From contig CM067067.1 of NCBI GenBank assembly GCA_033980235.1, positions 22,837,403-22,901,402 of the forward strand: a DNA stretch of 64,000 nucleotides, in the 5' to 3' direction. Below, piece after piece: positions 1 to 13,016 of the stretch (the first letter of the stretch is position 1; every line of letters starts with the position of its first letter). The notes beneath the pieces were generated by a model. That model was not told the DNA's origin. It saw only the letters and a program-made list of their open reading frames with translations, and searched no databases. The DNA is from Diadema setosum (Eukaryota; Echinodermata; Echinoidea; Diadematoida; Diadematidae). The translations under genes were made by a program, and so were the position numbers.

Positions 1-1190
1 CAATGCACTTTACAAACTCCCTCAGAATTACATGATGTATGGTTTTCCATCACGTTACGCGTCGCTCTGAAACAATTTTGTCTTTGTAGAGAGCGTCCGT
101 TTAAAAATGGATTCACACAATGGCGAAGTAATCTAATCTTTTACACTAACCGGTTAATCTGCCGAGCGAGCTTAATGACATGCACAGATATGAACAACCC
201 TAGTAGTACTTACGTTCGAATGGCGAATCGCAGTGCTGTGTTAGGTAAGGTAACTGCACTGTACCCTTCACAAGTATGCTTATGAGCTGTCAGTTGTGCT
301 GCGCGGTCCTGGGTTTGACGTGTTTGAAGATATACTTTCATCAATCATGTCAATCAGTCTCCCAAAATTTCTGCGGAATTTTTCTGGTACCTTAGATGAA
401 GCTTATGACTTTTCAGCACCATGTAGAGATAATTATGTACTGCTTGTAACCCACGGTCGCTTTTATGTACTTGCAACCAGCGTGTAAAACAGCGTGAACC
501 TAAACAAGTGTAAATTGACCTTATTTTCCTACTTCTTTTTTCCCCGCCGGACGTGAAGTCTGGTTTCACGCCGGAACTCGTTCCATCCCACTTCTGGAGA
601 TCATGGCTCAATCAGGGACAAGAGCTCATATCACGATTCACGATGAGTTTCTGCCTCTTTATTTTGTTATTTTTTTTTTTAATGACAACTCTTAAATGGC
701 TCCGTCTCTTAGAAACCAGAACATCGATTACTTCCTAAATAGTCAACATACTTTGGCATGACAACAGTTGGAAATGTGATCACTATTGCCCTTTGCGTTT
801 TGCTTTTTCTGCTGCATTGATGCAGCTTGTTGCAAAATGCGTCATGACGCCAATAATAGGCTTTACCTGTCATTTTCAGCTAGTTTAAGTAATTTCTTGT
901 TTATAGTATCGCTGGATTTAGAAAGTAAGGATCAGCAGAGAGAATGATAAATGAAAATCATTCCACCCCCCCCCCCCTTATTTCATGCTTATCATTCCTC
1001 CAGACAGTGAATTTTGTGCTGGCATATTGCTGTGATGGCAGGCTAGTATCGTATAAATCCCCTTGCAACTTCCCATTTTTATTTTCGTTTTGACTGATTA
1101 TAAAAAGAATACTCTAGTATCAGTCCAGGTGCCTACTACTAGCACATATGAAAATTAAAACAAAACGAAACATCGGAGTCATGTTTTTCG
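1..1190. other. intergenic, no gene seen
   Basis: AT-rich spacer with short random reading frames only. A C-run lies at about 966-977 and a T-run near 667-680. No splice-bounded exon, repeat family or RNA gene could be recognised. Confidence 0.5.
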
Positions 1191-1229
<39 letters not shown>

Positions 1230-1510
1230 TCTATCTATTTATTTATTTATTCAGTCTTCTTTAAAAACAGGGTAGTCTTTTCAGAGCCAAAAGGCCTGCT
1301 TTCAAAAAGAGCCCTGTTAACATAAATAATTATACAATTACACATCGGAACATATATTTGCATTAGTGTAAACAAAAAGTAATTACGACAAAACCAAAAT
1401 ATACCAAGTCAAACACAATAACAACTAAACAGGAAAAAACAAACAAACAAACAGAAACAATTGAACTAAGCTCATATCAGAACAAGATACTACATAACAA
1501 GACAGGGTAA
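1191..1510 (-). repeat. 3' end of a non-LTR retrotransposon with (TAAA)n tail
   Basis: On the minus strand an AT-rich 3' UTR-like stretch runs through GGGCTCTTTTTGAAAG and GAAGACTGAATAAATA into about 58 bp of (AATA)n, seen on plus as (TTTA)n at 1191-1249. An AATAAA followed by a simple-repeat tail is the usual end of CR1/L2/RTE-type LINEs. No reverse transcriptase reading frame precedes it, so this is a 5'-truncated copy. The upstream limit is uncertain. Confidence 0.5.
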
Positions 1511-2441
1511 CCAACGTGCCACATAACAGTTGTGGCTTCAGTTGGTGCGCATAACTGTGAGAAGAATAAACCAGAATTTGATTGTATTAATTGATTGTAT
1601 TTGGGTCTTAAAAGACATGAGTGTTGTTACCGTTCGAATATGGGTTGGGGGTTTGTTGCAAATACTGGGTGCTATGATAGAAAAGGATCGTTTTTTAAAT
1701 TCGGTGTTGGGATTTGGAATGAACAGTGGATTTAGAGTAGAATGACGGGTGACGTACATATTATATAGGACGTTTTATGGCAAGATCATTCAGGTAATAC
1801 GGTGCTATATTGTATCTTGAAAACAGAAATACAATACCGATAGTTGATTCTATACTGTCGACACTTTGCCACCCGTTGGTATCCTTTGACGTCATTATAC
1901 TCGGCCCTTTCTCCTTCTTTAAAATCTTGTTTATATTTGTTTCTGTTGGATTCCTTTTTTGTTTGTCAATTCCCCTCTCCCAGGAAAACTGTTTGGTGTT
2001 AGGAATTTACGAGTTGGGTCCTTCTGGTGAGGTAATGCAATCCCTGTAATGATTTCTATGAATTTATCATCACTTTTAGACATTAATGAATGGAAGTGTT
2101 TCAGCCAGAGTTTGTCCAGATTGTGTTCCGATTAAGTGATGGAAATAGCATGTGAAAAAAAAAATTGTTACATCAAGTTTTGCTACATTTTATCTTTTAG
2201 AGAGGAGTTCCAAATAAAGCGGTTCTTGATTATTTCTTAATGGAGTGGGTCAAACAGGTATTGTAGAGATAAATCCTGAATTTTCGAGAGAATGTAAACG
2301 TAAACTTCGGACAAAGACCCGAGAACACCGACCCCGACGTTTGCTGTCACAAGGGCACTTGTAATCAGTCGGTTTATCTGTTACCCAAGAAATGTTATTC
2401 CGGAAACAATCAAGTCCCGTTCAGTGATTACAGAGAAGAAG
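1511..2441. other. intergenic, no gene seen
   Basis: AT-rich spacer. The opposing reading frames around 1530-1760 overlap each other and show no domain, so I do not regard them as coding. Confidence 0.4.
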
Positions 2442-2665
2442 TAGTTCAATAAAGGGATGGTATAGCTTGATGATTCGGATTTTAATTCTTTACGAGATAA
2501 TAAGAAACAACTTCTATGAAATATCAAAGAGCAAAGAGGAATTTAAAGATTGTTTGATGGAAATTTCTTGGAATGGCTGAGATATCAGAAACAAAGCAAA
2601 ACAAAGTGGTCCTAATAAAAGGTGGGTCCTGCCCTTTATCAGAACCACTTTGTTTAACTTTTTTT
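2442..2665 (+). repeat. partial copy of the AAAGGGATG... MITE family
   Basis: The segment starting near AAAGGGATGGTATAG follows the better-preserved element at 12629-13012 through several blocks: a 'ttttaa.tctttacgagata' block, 'cttatgaaat', 'ggaatggctgagatatc' and a TTTATTAGAA-like end. The right terminus is not preserved, so this is an old or truncated copy. Confidence 0.5.
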
Positions 2666-5265
2666 TTCCAATATAAATTAAACATACATAATTATATAAA
2701 CTATCGTCACTATTGCTGTTATCATTGTTATCATTTTCATTACTGTCGTCTTTTCTATTCCACACACATTTTCCACAAATACAGCTGCACTATCTAAAGC
2801 TGAAGGATTGTGAAAGACATGTACTTGATTCAACTCGCATGTGGTTATATTCATGTTGTTATTGGCTTTTATTCCGCAATGGAATAGCTACCTCCTTGTT
2901 ATGTTGACTTAAACATTTATATCAAATCAAACGAACAAAGCTATACAAGTTTCAATAGAATAGTACACAGAATAAAAACAAAAAACAAAACCATGGCATG
3001 TGATGAATCAAAGTGTATGTTTTATAAAGTGATTTGTTGATTTGTACCCATGCAGAAAAAAAAATAAATAAAATGAAGTGAAACTTAAGACAATTGCAGA
3101 AATGCAGAAATGAAATCTTCATTCTGTTGATCCCGTTGATGTCAATGTGTGCCCATAATTTTTTGGTACGATGGCTTGTTGGACTGGGGTTTATTTATTT
3201 ATTTTTTTTTTTTTACCCCAACATTTTATGTGGTTTTTGTAAGAGATGCCAAGTAGTTTGGATTAACATCTCATCTGTATCTGGCCTGTTTCCTCATTTC
3301 TGTTTTATAGATCTTTGTATGGGGTCCATGTCTCACATGCATACATCAATATGGAGAAGACCAGGGAGCGCATTAGTCTCATGTTTTACTTTATTGTGAT
3401 GTTCCTATCACTCCAACAGATAATCATAACCTTTATCAACGCTGTTATTGACTGGTATTGGTCAAAATCATTAATGTTAGGCCTGTCACCTGCCTGTCCT
3501 GTGATTGGATAATTATCTCACACATCCATGCCGTCGCATTATTATTGTGTACACGAATATATCTGTATCTAACTATATTTTTTTTTCTACAAATAAGTGA
3601 GCAACAATAACCGTTTTACTTTTAAACAGCCATCAATGTTAATTAATTTCACTACTATAATCTTTTCGTATGAAGACTGGAGATTATTTACTTTCAATCT
3701 AATGAAGTAAGGCAATATATAAAAAATATATATATATATATGCGATCCCTAGCCCCAACTGAGAAATTATAACTCTCTTCATTTCCTCGAATGTGAACAT
3801 GCGATTCCGATTAAATCTAACCATTTCTAAGTCTAACATTCCATAACTTTCTTATTGTAGTTCCAATTATGATGAAACCTTCATCGTTCTGTTCGCGAGA
3901 TATCTCTAAATCTATAAAACTAAGTGAACATACACGTACTATAGAATTGGGAGAAAAAGAGGGGTAAAGCTTCGTCACCTATACTGGCAACAAGATAATG
4001 GATCGAAAACATCTCCAAAAGGAGCAAGTTTCTTGCTATTGGTTTAGTTTTTTCCCCGTTTCCCGTCATGCCTGTTGGCAACTTATAAGCCTTAGCTCGG
4101 GCACATCTCCACAACGCCAAAAAAAAAAACTTTTGAGTCTTATAGCGCTCAGAGAAGCCAACGTTTACAAAATAGTGAAGTCATGATCCCGCTGTTTATT
4201 GCTACAGGACCGAACAGATTGTCAAAACTCGAACGGATATCCCGGGATTTCGTTTGATAGCTTCTTCCGGCGTTTGAAAAAAAGGAGATGGTGTTCAATG
4301 ATACTACACTTTCCCTTTCAAACTTTAATCGCATTTTTCCCTGATACTTTTGCGACATGTGAGATCCTACAACGTCAGACGAGAAATGCCTTCTAAAAAG
4401 TGAAGAAAAACTATGGGTGAACACGATATCCCATCGGTTCATCGTTGGCAAGCATATTCACTGACACACTGACACAGAGATACGTGCCAAATATTGTTTT
4501 GATAAGCTTGACAATGTATTAACTACATGATGGGTTGCGCAGTCTTCAGAATCCATTTTGTATATCATCGTTACCATAAGCACCTTTATCCTGTTGTCAC
4601 CCATTGTTTCCCTGCTTTTTCTGCTTCTTTCACTTCATCCCACCATTTTGCAATATCACTCGGTTCATGTTAAAGTTTACTTCAATAAACAATTTGACGT
4701 TAATTACACGGACACCATGATAGAAGTTTAGCAGGTTCACAGTTGCAAATGAGGCAATGAAAATGCTATCGCCCCATAGGCCTATAAATTGTTATAATAC
4801 TAATCGTGCATGCTCTCTCATGCATTAGCGTATATATGTCATCCCCCCCAAAAAAAAATACAATCGGACTTTCAACAATGATAACTTTAAAAATAGTGAA
4901 TCAATCAAAATGCAATTTCAAAATATCAAAGTATAATCTATTGCCTACATTTTACAGAAAATCCCAATTGATTTGCTTCCGCGGCCTCAGAGAAATGACG
5001 ATCTTTGTAAAACATGTCAAAAATCCTTTCCCTCCTTTCCCATGGACGTGTTGCCCATGTATGTGTTACTATTGTGTTCTCCCCCCCCCCCCCCCAAAAA
5101 AAAAAGAAGTCTCTTTTGAAAAAAAAAAACACCAAACAAACACAGTTAATGTTTTTTTCTTTCCATAGTGAGATTGAGCTGTATTATTCTCATTTTGCCT
5201 TTTTTGGAGGTCTTTTTCTCTTTTTTTCTGTATGGCAGTTATCAAATTAGCATGACTGTAAATTT
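2666..5265. other. intergenic, no gene seen
   Basis: AT-rich spacer with simple-sequence tracts: a (TA)n run at about 3727-3741, a T-run near 3200, and a C-run followed by an A-run at 5081-5105. The longer minus-strand frame at 4149-4451 has no recognisable domain, signal or splice context. I found no inverted-repeat element here. Confidence 0.4.
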
Positions 5266-5279
5266 ACAGCGAAAGTCTT

Positions 5280-5680
5280 CTAAATATCAATGTTGTTGAT
5301 AAGATTTGTTGCTGGACCAGAGCTTGATATAGCATCGTCGAACACCGCAAAAGTTGGAAAGGGTGGCATCACACTAGAGCTGATCGAGCCAACGAAATCT
5401 CAATGATTTCGAAAATTTGAAGATCTAATCCCATCAGTTGCTATTTAATACCAGAATAGTTTCGTTACAATCATGTTTGATGTCCTTTTATCTTATTAGG
5501 TATTCGTAGAGATTCGAATTTATTTTGGATATGTTCAAAATCGGCTCCAGTATCTCTTCGAATCCTTACGTATAGCTAAAGAATACAAAGAACATCAAAC
5601 CTGTCACGAACTCTTCCACTATAGCAACGAATCCGAACGTATCCTCACATTTCAGACTTCATTAGACACTCTGAAAAAGA
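5280..5680 (+). repeat. degenerate copy of the 12.2-12.6 kb repeat (GGCCCCATCACACT type)
   Basis: This stretch matches 12200-12628 in order. It shares 'ttgctgg.ccag.gcttgat', 'gcatcgtcgaacac', 'catcacactagagc', 'atcgagccaa.gaa', 'caatg.tttcgaaaatttga' and 'acaaagaac.tcaaacctg'. Internal inverted repeats around GAT(G)TTTGATGTC / AACATCAAACC persist. The left neighbourhood (5157-5280) also aligns loosely with 12080-12200, which suggests an old larger duplication. Confidence 0.55.
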
Positions 5681-5751
5681 TAATTGCACAGGCACCACAG
5701 ATAGTATATACAAAAAGAGTTAGTCCTACACGGACACGTAGCGGTAGGTTA

Positions 5752-6550
5752 AGGCCCGGTCCCACTGCACTTACGGATGCAAAGGGGATGTAAAGCGTAC
5801 AAAAAATCTTGCCATCCGTTGGAAAACGCTACGAATCCGCTGTGTACCCATCGCATACGTGTTTCATCCGCTCTATCCATCGAGCATCCGTCCACTGTGA
5901 TTTCATCCGCGCAAAAAGTTTTAAGCTGCTTAAAACTTTTAGAACGGATGAACTTTCCGCTGTGTACGATGTAAATCCGCGACATACGATCAACAAACGT
6001 TGTATGTCCGTGCGGCATCCCTTAAACGTCCGCTGCATCCTCTCTGCATCCTCTGGGCATCCTCGCAACTCACATCCGCTGCAGCTAAAAACGGAAAGAG
6101 GGAGGAAAGATATGGTATACGTGGAACGTCTTTACATCGTTAATAGCACGTTAATAGAAAGGATGTAAGCGTATGCATCTCGTATATAAAGCATTTCGAA
6201 AGCATCCCCTCTGCATCCGCTCTGCATCCGCTCTGCATCCGCTCTGCATCCACTCTGCATCCGCTTTTTCTGCTATGCGTTCGTTTCGCAATTATCTCCG
6301 GTAACCCCTTCGGAGCTGTCATCCCCTTCCATCCGCTTTCATCCGCTAGGTTTCCGATGGACATCCGTTTAACATCCCCGCTACATACTACCCACGTCCG
6401 TTCTATTTCCGTTCTACTACCGCCAATTTTCGCCAATTTTGTCAATTTCTGGAGCGGATGAAAGCGGATGAAGCCATCCCCGAAATTTTGCTCGTCCGCT
6501 GTGTCCTTTCTGCATACGCTTTGTGTCCGTCGGCCAGTGGGACCGGGCCT
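5752..6550. mobile_element. PIF/Harbinger-like MITE, TIR AGGCCCGGTCCCACTG
   Basis: The ends are inverted copies (AGGCCCGGTCCCACTG at left, CAGTGGGACCGGGCCT at right) flanked by TTA at 5749-5751 and 6551-6553, a 3-bp duplication of the TWA type seen in PIF/Harbinger transposons. About 800 bp with no transposase. The interior is rich in the word GCATCCG: an 11-mer CTCTGCATCCG is repeated in tandem at about 6205-6262, and inverted copies (CGGATGCA, GCGGATG) lie near both ends. A perfect small palindrome (aaaagttttaagc/gcttaaaactttt) sits at 5914-5940. Confidence 0.75.
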
Positions 6551-6825
6551 TTAGTGAAGCAACCTTCTTTGTTAAATTTGTAATATTCTGCTATTTACAT
6601 GTAGATTGTAGGTGTATCTTTTCATTATTCATGTTTGTATTCTCATCTACGTACACTATATTATCTTGTATATTTTTTGTGTCGTTATGTGTAATCTTCA
6701 AGTAATGTATTCACTGGTTTGTCATATTGTTATTTATTATTTATATCCTTTGTTTGTACATGTACTCTCATACCCCGAGAGGGGGTCGAAAGAATCAATT
6801 ACATTAACATATCCCCAGTGACAAA

Positions 6826-7290
6826 ATGCCCCACCACCCCCCCCCCAAAAAAAAAAAAGAAAAGAAAAATGGCACTGTAAACACCACATCCCCTGGGTCT
6901 GTCCGGCCCCCCCCCCCCCCCCCAAAAAAAAAAAATAAATAAATAAATAAAGGCACTGAAAGACCACATCCCCTGGGTATGGCCAGCCCACCCCCCCCCC
7001 CCCACCCAGAAAAAAAGAAAAAAAAGCACTGTCACACCACATCCCCTTGATCTGGACGACCTCCCCCCTCCCCCCCCCCCCCCTCAAAAAAAAAAAATAG
7101 AAATAAAAATGACAAAAAAAAAAGGTACTGTCCCACCACATCCCCTGGGTCTGGCCGGCCTCCCCTCCCCCCCCCCCCCCTCCTAGAAAAAAAAAATAAA
7201 TAAAAAAACAATTAAAAAGGCACATTAAATCCACACCCCCTGGGTCTGGCACACTCTTGCCACGCCACACCACACCCCCTGGGTCTGTAG
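6826..7290 (+). repeat. minisatellite with C-tract/A-tract units
   Basis: About five tandem units of roughly 90-110 bp. Each consists of a GCACTG...CCACATCCCCTGGGTCTG(G)CC core, then 12-18 C residues, then 8-13 A residues, often ending in AAATAAATAAA. The final unit is truncated before a second 'CCCCTGGGTCTG'. Long frames on either strand across this region are by-products of the homopolymers. Confidence 0.75.
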
Positions 7291-7599
7291 CACTGGACGT
7301 TTGTTTACGTTTGTAAAGCAATAATTTGCACCTATACTGCGCATGCACGTGTATAATGTACCATATATGACAGTACCAATGGACTGTTGTTCCAATGAAC
7401 CTTGTGATCAAGAATTTAATGGTAATGTAATTGCAGGTGGCGAGTTTTTTTTTTTTCTTTCTTTTCTTCTTATTCTTCTTCTTCCTTTTATGTAACATTG
7501 GATATTTTGCTTTGCCAAAAATGTATGATTGGCACGGACAGCCATTCATGCTGTCGATAAATACTGCTTCCACTGAACTCTTACTGATTCTTTTTTTCA

Positions 7600-10500
7600 G
7601 TCAAAGTTTCAGTTGATGTGTCAATGCAGCACTGCACAAGTATACGCACTGTGCAACACTTTGAATTCTTACTCTAGTGCAACTCACGTCTTTGTACTTC
7701 TCCTTTTTCGACAACAGCCGGTCGAGCTCGTTCTTTTACTTCCCTTCTCATCCTTATTCTCCTCTTTCGGAAGCCCACAGAGACACTTGATTTATTCTTG
7801 TTATTGTGTTGTGTGTGTTCTATGTCTTTCTCTGACGATGTTTCTGAACGTTCTCACTTACCTTATTCTGCTCTTTCTCGTTTCACGTTCTTCTCCTCAG
7901 CGATCGCCTACTTATCGTGATTTTGACGCCATTTATACTTGTAGATTACTCCAGTGTTTTGCCTCTTTCTGGCGACTGGTTATTTTCTTGTATCATCCAC
8001 TTATTTACGACATCCTAGTTTTGTTGACATCGCAGACTTTTATAATCTCGTCTCGTACCTTTAATCATGGCTAATTTTTTTAATGCTCCATTTTATTCCG
8101 TATCGAATGACTTTCTTGAATTGTTCAGGAACACTAGCAGTGACTAGGTTAGACTCTGACCCAGTTAGTGGGCTAACCAGTACAGGAACCACCCCTTATG
8201 ATGATTTTGTTACCGATACCCTGAATACAGGAGCAAATGAATTGCCTCATGATTTTAGTAATGATTTCACTCAAAATATGTTATGCAATTATATTACAGT
8301 AAATCAATACAAAGATATGATTCATAACTTCTCTGAGGATACGTTTTCTTTGTTACACTTAAATATTAGGAGTTTAAATAAACATTTTGATGATTTAAAG
8401 TACTTATTAGAATCTGATGAAAGTCAGTCGTTATCGGTTATTGGATTAAGTGAAACATGGTTAACTTCCAATGCAGAAAATTCTTTTGCAATTAATGGTT
8501 ATGATTTATTTGTTAATAATAGGCCTGATAAGAAAGGTGGGGGTGTTGCATTGTACACATCATGTTCCTTTGAAACTATTGTCCATCAAGATATTTCTAG
8601 AATGGACGATACGGTTGAATCTTTGTTTATAGAAATTCTCATCCCAGGATGTAAAAATCTTATGTTAGGCATTGTATACAGACCTCCTAATTCAAACGCT
8701 AATGATTTTTTAACCTATTATTCAGATTTGGCAAATTCACACGTTTTCCGAAGTAAGGATTGCTTTCTGCTCGGCGATTTCAATATTGATTTGCTGAAGT
8801 CTGAGCATGATAATATCTCTAGTGATTTTCTTCACACACTTCTATCCTCATCCTTTCTTCCGCTCATTTCCAAACCCACTCGTATTACAGATCGTTCTGC
8901 CACCCTCACTGATAACTTTTTTTGTAATATTCTACCCCTCCCCGATTCTTTCATAATTCTTTCAGATATGACTGATCATTTTCCAATAATGACTTATTTT
9001 CCTCTTAAAACATCATCTAATATTAAACCTCCTTCATTTCCTTTGTTTAATCGTAGAGTTTCACCCGAAAAGTTAGCTAGTTTTGATGTGGCTCTCGATA
9101 ATGCTGACTTGTCAGGAGTGTTTGGCAGCGATGATATCAATATATCTTTTCATAATTTTATGGAAATATTCAATCATCATTTAGATGATGTAATTCCAAA
9201 ACAAAAAATAGAACAGATTACAAAAAAAAAAAAACACCCAGGTTACCTTGGATCTCAAAATCAATCCTTCGTTCAATTAATAGGAAAAATCGTTTGTATT
9301 ATAAATATAAGCTGGAAAAAACCGAGCGATCGAAGAATAGATACACATCATACAAAAATACTTTGACAATGATTTTACGTTCTGAAAAGAAAAGATATTA
9401 CTTCAAGCAATTATCGAGATATAGGTTTGATATGAAAAAATACTTGGAAAGTTCTAAAACAGGCCATGAATGTTCCGAGTAAAAACTGTGACATTGACAA
9501 AATTAAAATGAATGATGAATTGATTAATGATTCTCTTCATATTGCAAATATCTTTAATTCCTATTTTTCAAAAATAGGTGAAAATTATGCTCAAACTATT
9601 CCTGCAACAGAAACTCATTTTACTGAATTTTTAGGCCAGCGCAACTCTGATTCCATATTTTTTACACCGACTAATAGATTTGAAATTATTGATATAGTTT
9701 CCTCTTTTGAGAACAAACGAAGTTCTGGTTATGATGAGATAGATAATTTTATACTTAAGGGTGTTATTTCCTCGATTGCTGATCCACTTGTTCACATATT
9801 TAATTTGTCAATCCTTAACGGTGTGTTTCCCGATAAAATGAAATTGGCTAAAGTAATACCAATATTTAAGAAAGGCGATAAACTTGTAATCAGCAATTAT
9901 CGCCCAATTTCATTATTGTCCTCACTGTCTAAGGTTTTAGAAAAACTTATTTATAAGAGAATGATCCATTTTTTGAAGGTACATGAAGTTTTTACAAACT
10001 CTCAGTTTGGTTTTCGTGAGAAACATAGTACTTCGCATGCTCTTTTATATTTCGTTGATAGAGTAGTTCATGCCATTGATAATCATTCTCATTTAGTTAG
10101 TATTTTCTTGGACTTCTCCAAGGCCTTCGACACCATCAATCATGACATTTGACTTTATAAATTATCGCATTATGGAGTACATGGGAAGGCCTTGGAGTGG
10201 TTCAAGAGTTATTTAGTCGATAGAAAACAATTTGTTGCAATTATAAAAAAATAATGATTCAGTTATCAGAGAAGTTAAATGTGGCGTCCCACAGGGAAGT
10301 CTTTTAGGGCCGTTATTGTTCATTATTTATATAAATGATTTTTGTCGCGTATCTGATGATCTCTCTTTTATTCATTTCGCAGATGATACAAATGTATTTT
10401 TCGCCCATAACGATATTGATTTTCTCGTTCACAAAATCAATATTGAATTGAATAAAGTGACAAACTGGGTCAGAGCTAATAAGTTATCACTCAATGCTCA

Positions 10501-11996
10501 AAAAACGAAATATATGATTTTTAGTAGTACTGTTGACAGTTTAAACACAAATATAGTTTTAGATGATTCTCATCTACAAAGAGTATCAAATATTAAATTC
10601 TTGGGGGTCACTGTAGACGATAAACTTTCCTGGAAATCACATGTTGATAATATTTGTAACATAATATCGCGTAATATAGGTGTTATAAATAGAATGAAAT
10701 TTCATATTCCACAAAAAATATTACTTATGTTATATTCGTCGTTAATATTGCCTCATTTGAATTATGGAGTTTTAGTTTGGGGCAATACGCATCAGAATTT
10801 ACTTAAAAGAGTGTCCCTCTTGCAAAAGAAAGCCCTCCGCGTTATCTGCCATTCCCCTGTACGTTCTCATACAAACACGTTATTTGCCTCTAACAAGCTC
10901 TTAAAAATTAAAGATCTGTTTTTGTATAATTTAGGCCAATTTATGTACAATTATTGCAACAATTTGCTTCCATCTATTTTTGATTCTATGTTCCTCAAAA
11001 ACCAATCATTTCATGAATATCCCACTAGGCGTTCCAATGAATTTCATTTACCCCTTTTACGCACGATCCTTGCTAAAAATACACTTATTTACAAAGGCCC
11101 AAATTATTGGAATTCTTTGAATCATGATATAAAAAACGCCCCATCCATATATTCTTTCAAGAGGAGACTGAAGTCCTTTCTATTGCAATCGTATGACTCT
11201 ACAGTACTGAACTAGCCATTTGGCCTTCTTTCTCACATACTGACTTATTCACCTTTTCTCCTTTTTGAAGAATAACTTGTATTCTTTTGGATGTCTGCTG
11301 CCATCTACGCTATCGCCCAAAGCGTCAAAGACTTGAATTTCTGTCTTGCTCCTGTTCATACGTCCCTTCATTTCCTTGCTTTTCTCCTTTCAGGCGTTAC
11401 AATATCACTTTTTTTTTCCCTCTACAATTATCATCTGTTTCTCTTGACATGCTTCTGTCGAAGATCGCTGTCTCTGTTGTGCATTTTCGTTTGCTATTTT
11501 GTCTTCTGTTTGTTAGTCTTGTCCATTCAGTTTTGTCCCGTACAGCCTTTTCTTCAGTAGTTGTTTCGATGTCTAGTCTTTTTCTATGTTTGTTTGCGTC
11601 TACGAAGGTAAATTAATTTATCTGTAAATCTAATTCTCAGTGGGCTTCCAGACTTCTTCCTCTTCTTTTTTCTTTTTTTTTTCCTTTTGTATTTATGATG
11701 CTTCAATTAATCTTCCCATTGATGTTATTTTTTCCAGAGGGGCCCACATTCTACAAGCTCTGTCTTTTTAGTGGGTCTCTCCATTTTTCACACTTTAAGC
11801 AAAGTTATACATGTACTTCATTTCGATCACTTCTGTTTCTTTTTTACAACAATGTATAATTACTATAAGGTCCTCAATTGTTGTACATTCTTTTCAATAC
11901 ATAATGTTCTGTTTACCTTATTCTCTGTTGTCAAAAGAAGTGTAACTTATGTTTTGTCGGAAAATGAAATAAACTTTGAATTGAATTGAATTGAAA
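7600..11996 (+). mobile_element. decayed CR1/Jockey-group LINE
   Basis: A non-LTR retrotransposon. A pyrimidine-rich leader precedes an endonuclease/reverse-transcriptase reading frame, followed by a pyrimidine-rich 3' UTR, AATAAA at 11968-11973 and a (GAATT)n tail at 11976-11995. The 5' limit is not marked by a clear target duplication and is estimated. Its organisation parallels the minus-strand LINE at 20412-25130: both proteins start Met-Ala-Asn and share motif order, but the tail microsatellites differ. A separate ORF1 is not visible. Confidence 0.85.
8067..11212 (+). pseudogene. LINE endonuclease-reverse transcriptase, frameshifted
   Basis: It would encode the enzyme that nicks the target DNA and copies the element RNA. 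APE-type endonuclease motifs run HLNIRSLN, GLSETWL, GIVYRPPNS, LLGDFNID and SDMTDHFPI. Reverse transcriptase motifs follow: AKVIPIFKKGD, NYRPISLLS, QFGFREKHST, LDFSKAFDTINH, GVPQGSLLGPLLFIIYINDF and the catalytic FADD box (about 10380). The likely original start is ATG 8067, because that reading begins like the sister LINE. It is broken by a frameshift at about 8133-8160, by another in the A-run at 9222-9233, near 9440, by a TGA at 10150 just after DTINHDI, and in the A-run near 10245. The tail of the protein ends at 11212. Non-functional. Confidence 0.9.
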
Positions 11997-12277
11997 TGCA
12001 CTTCCACTGCACATACATACTTTTTCATGTTTAGTTCACTAGTTTATTCCAGTCCAGTCTAAATGACAAGTCTGAACAGTCGGTGTGAAAATTGAACTTT
12101 ATTCTCATTTTGTTTGTTTGTTTTTTTAGTTTCTTTTGTTTATGGAAGTTTTCAACTTAACATGTAGCACGAATCTTTAAAATATCCTTTTTTGTTACTA
12201 GAATTTATTGCTGGGCCAGGGCTTGATGGCATCGTCGAACACGATGTACCGCAGAGGTTTTGCGATTTTCTCATTTA

Positions 12278-12625
12278 AGGCGGTAGTACACTTAGAGCGC
12301 ATCGAGCCAATGAATGCTCAATGGTTTCGAAAATTTGAAGATTAATGCCATCAGTTTCTAATACTAGTGTAGAATAGTTCGTGACAGGTTTGACGTCATT
12401 TATGTTCATTCTTTTTCGTAGGGATTCGCGTTTAGTTTGGACATGTTCAAAGTCGGTTCGAATATCTCTGCGAATCACTACGAATTGCTAATAATACAAA
12501 GAACGTCAAACCTGTCGTCAAGAAATATCCCAGCATTAGCAACGGATTCGAACGTATCTTCAAACTTTAGACTTCACTAGACATTAAATTTTGCTTTCTA
12601 AATACGTTGTAGTGTGATGGGGCCT
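12278..12625. mobile_element. MITE, TIR AGGC(C/G)..(A)TCACACT
   Basis: The left end AGGCGGTAGTACACT is inverted relative to the right end AGTGTGATGGGGCCT, with TTA/TAA flanks. Inside, long imperfect inverted repeats around GACAGGTTTGACGT (12384) and ACGTCAAACCTGTC (12508) make most of the element self-complementary. No coding potential. The degenerate relative is at 5280-5680. The right end abuts the TTAA element at 12629. Confidence 0.6.
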
Positions 12626-12628
12626 TAA

Positions 12629-13012
12629 AGGGATGATACAGTATTGGTGGAGATGAGAATTGGGCTTTTAACTTTTTGCGAGATACCAAGAAAACACTTA
12701 TGAAATAGTACAGATCATACCATTTTAGGAGGAATTCAAAGTTTATTTGATGCAAATCGGGTTTGGAATGACTGGCACATCCAAAAACAAAGTAAATCAA
12801 AGCGATTGTAATAGTAGGTCCCATATTTTATTAGAATCGCGCTGTTTTGGATATCTCAGCCATTTCAAAACCAATTTTCATCAAATAAACGTTGAATTCC
12901 TCATGGAATTACATGCTCTTTCATATTTTATAAGAGATTTTTCATTATCTCACCCAAAAAAAAAAATGTTAGAAACCTGAAATTAGGTCTTAACCAAAAC
13001 TATAGGATTCCT
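12629..13012. mobile_element. TTAA-flanked MITE (AGGGATGATACAG family)
   Basis: TTAA at 12625-12628 and 13013-13016 flank an element starting AGGGATGATACAGT and ending ACTATAGGATTCCT, which are imperfect inverted repeats. A TTAA duplication is characteristic of piggyBac- and Kolobok-type transposition. No transposase is present. It landed on the edge of the preceding MITE. A partial relative lies at 2442-2665. Confidence 0.7.
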
Positions 13013-13016
13013 TTAA

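Noticed and set aside
296..738. Short overlapping frames near the window start
   Set aside because: Both strands open by chance in AT-rich DNA, with no domain, signal peptide or splice evidence.
5777..6168. Overlapping frames on both strands in the GCATCCG-rich element
   Set aside because: Open frames result from the repeated word; no domain, and boundaries coincide with the MITE.
6737..7573. 278-codon minus-strand frame
   Set aside because: It runs through the C-tract/A-tract minisatellite and consists of Gly and Phe/Lys runs; it is open only because of the homopolymers.
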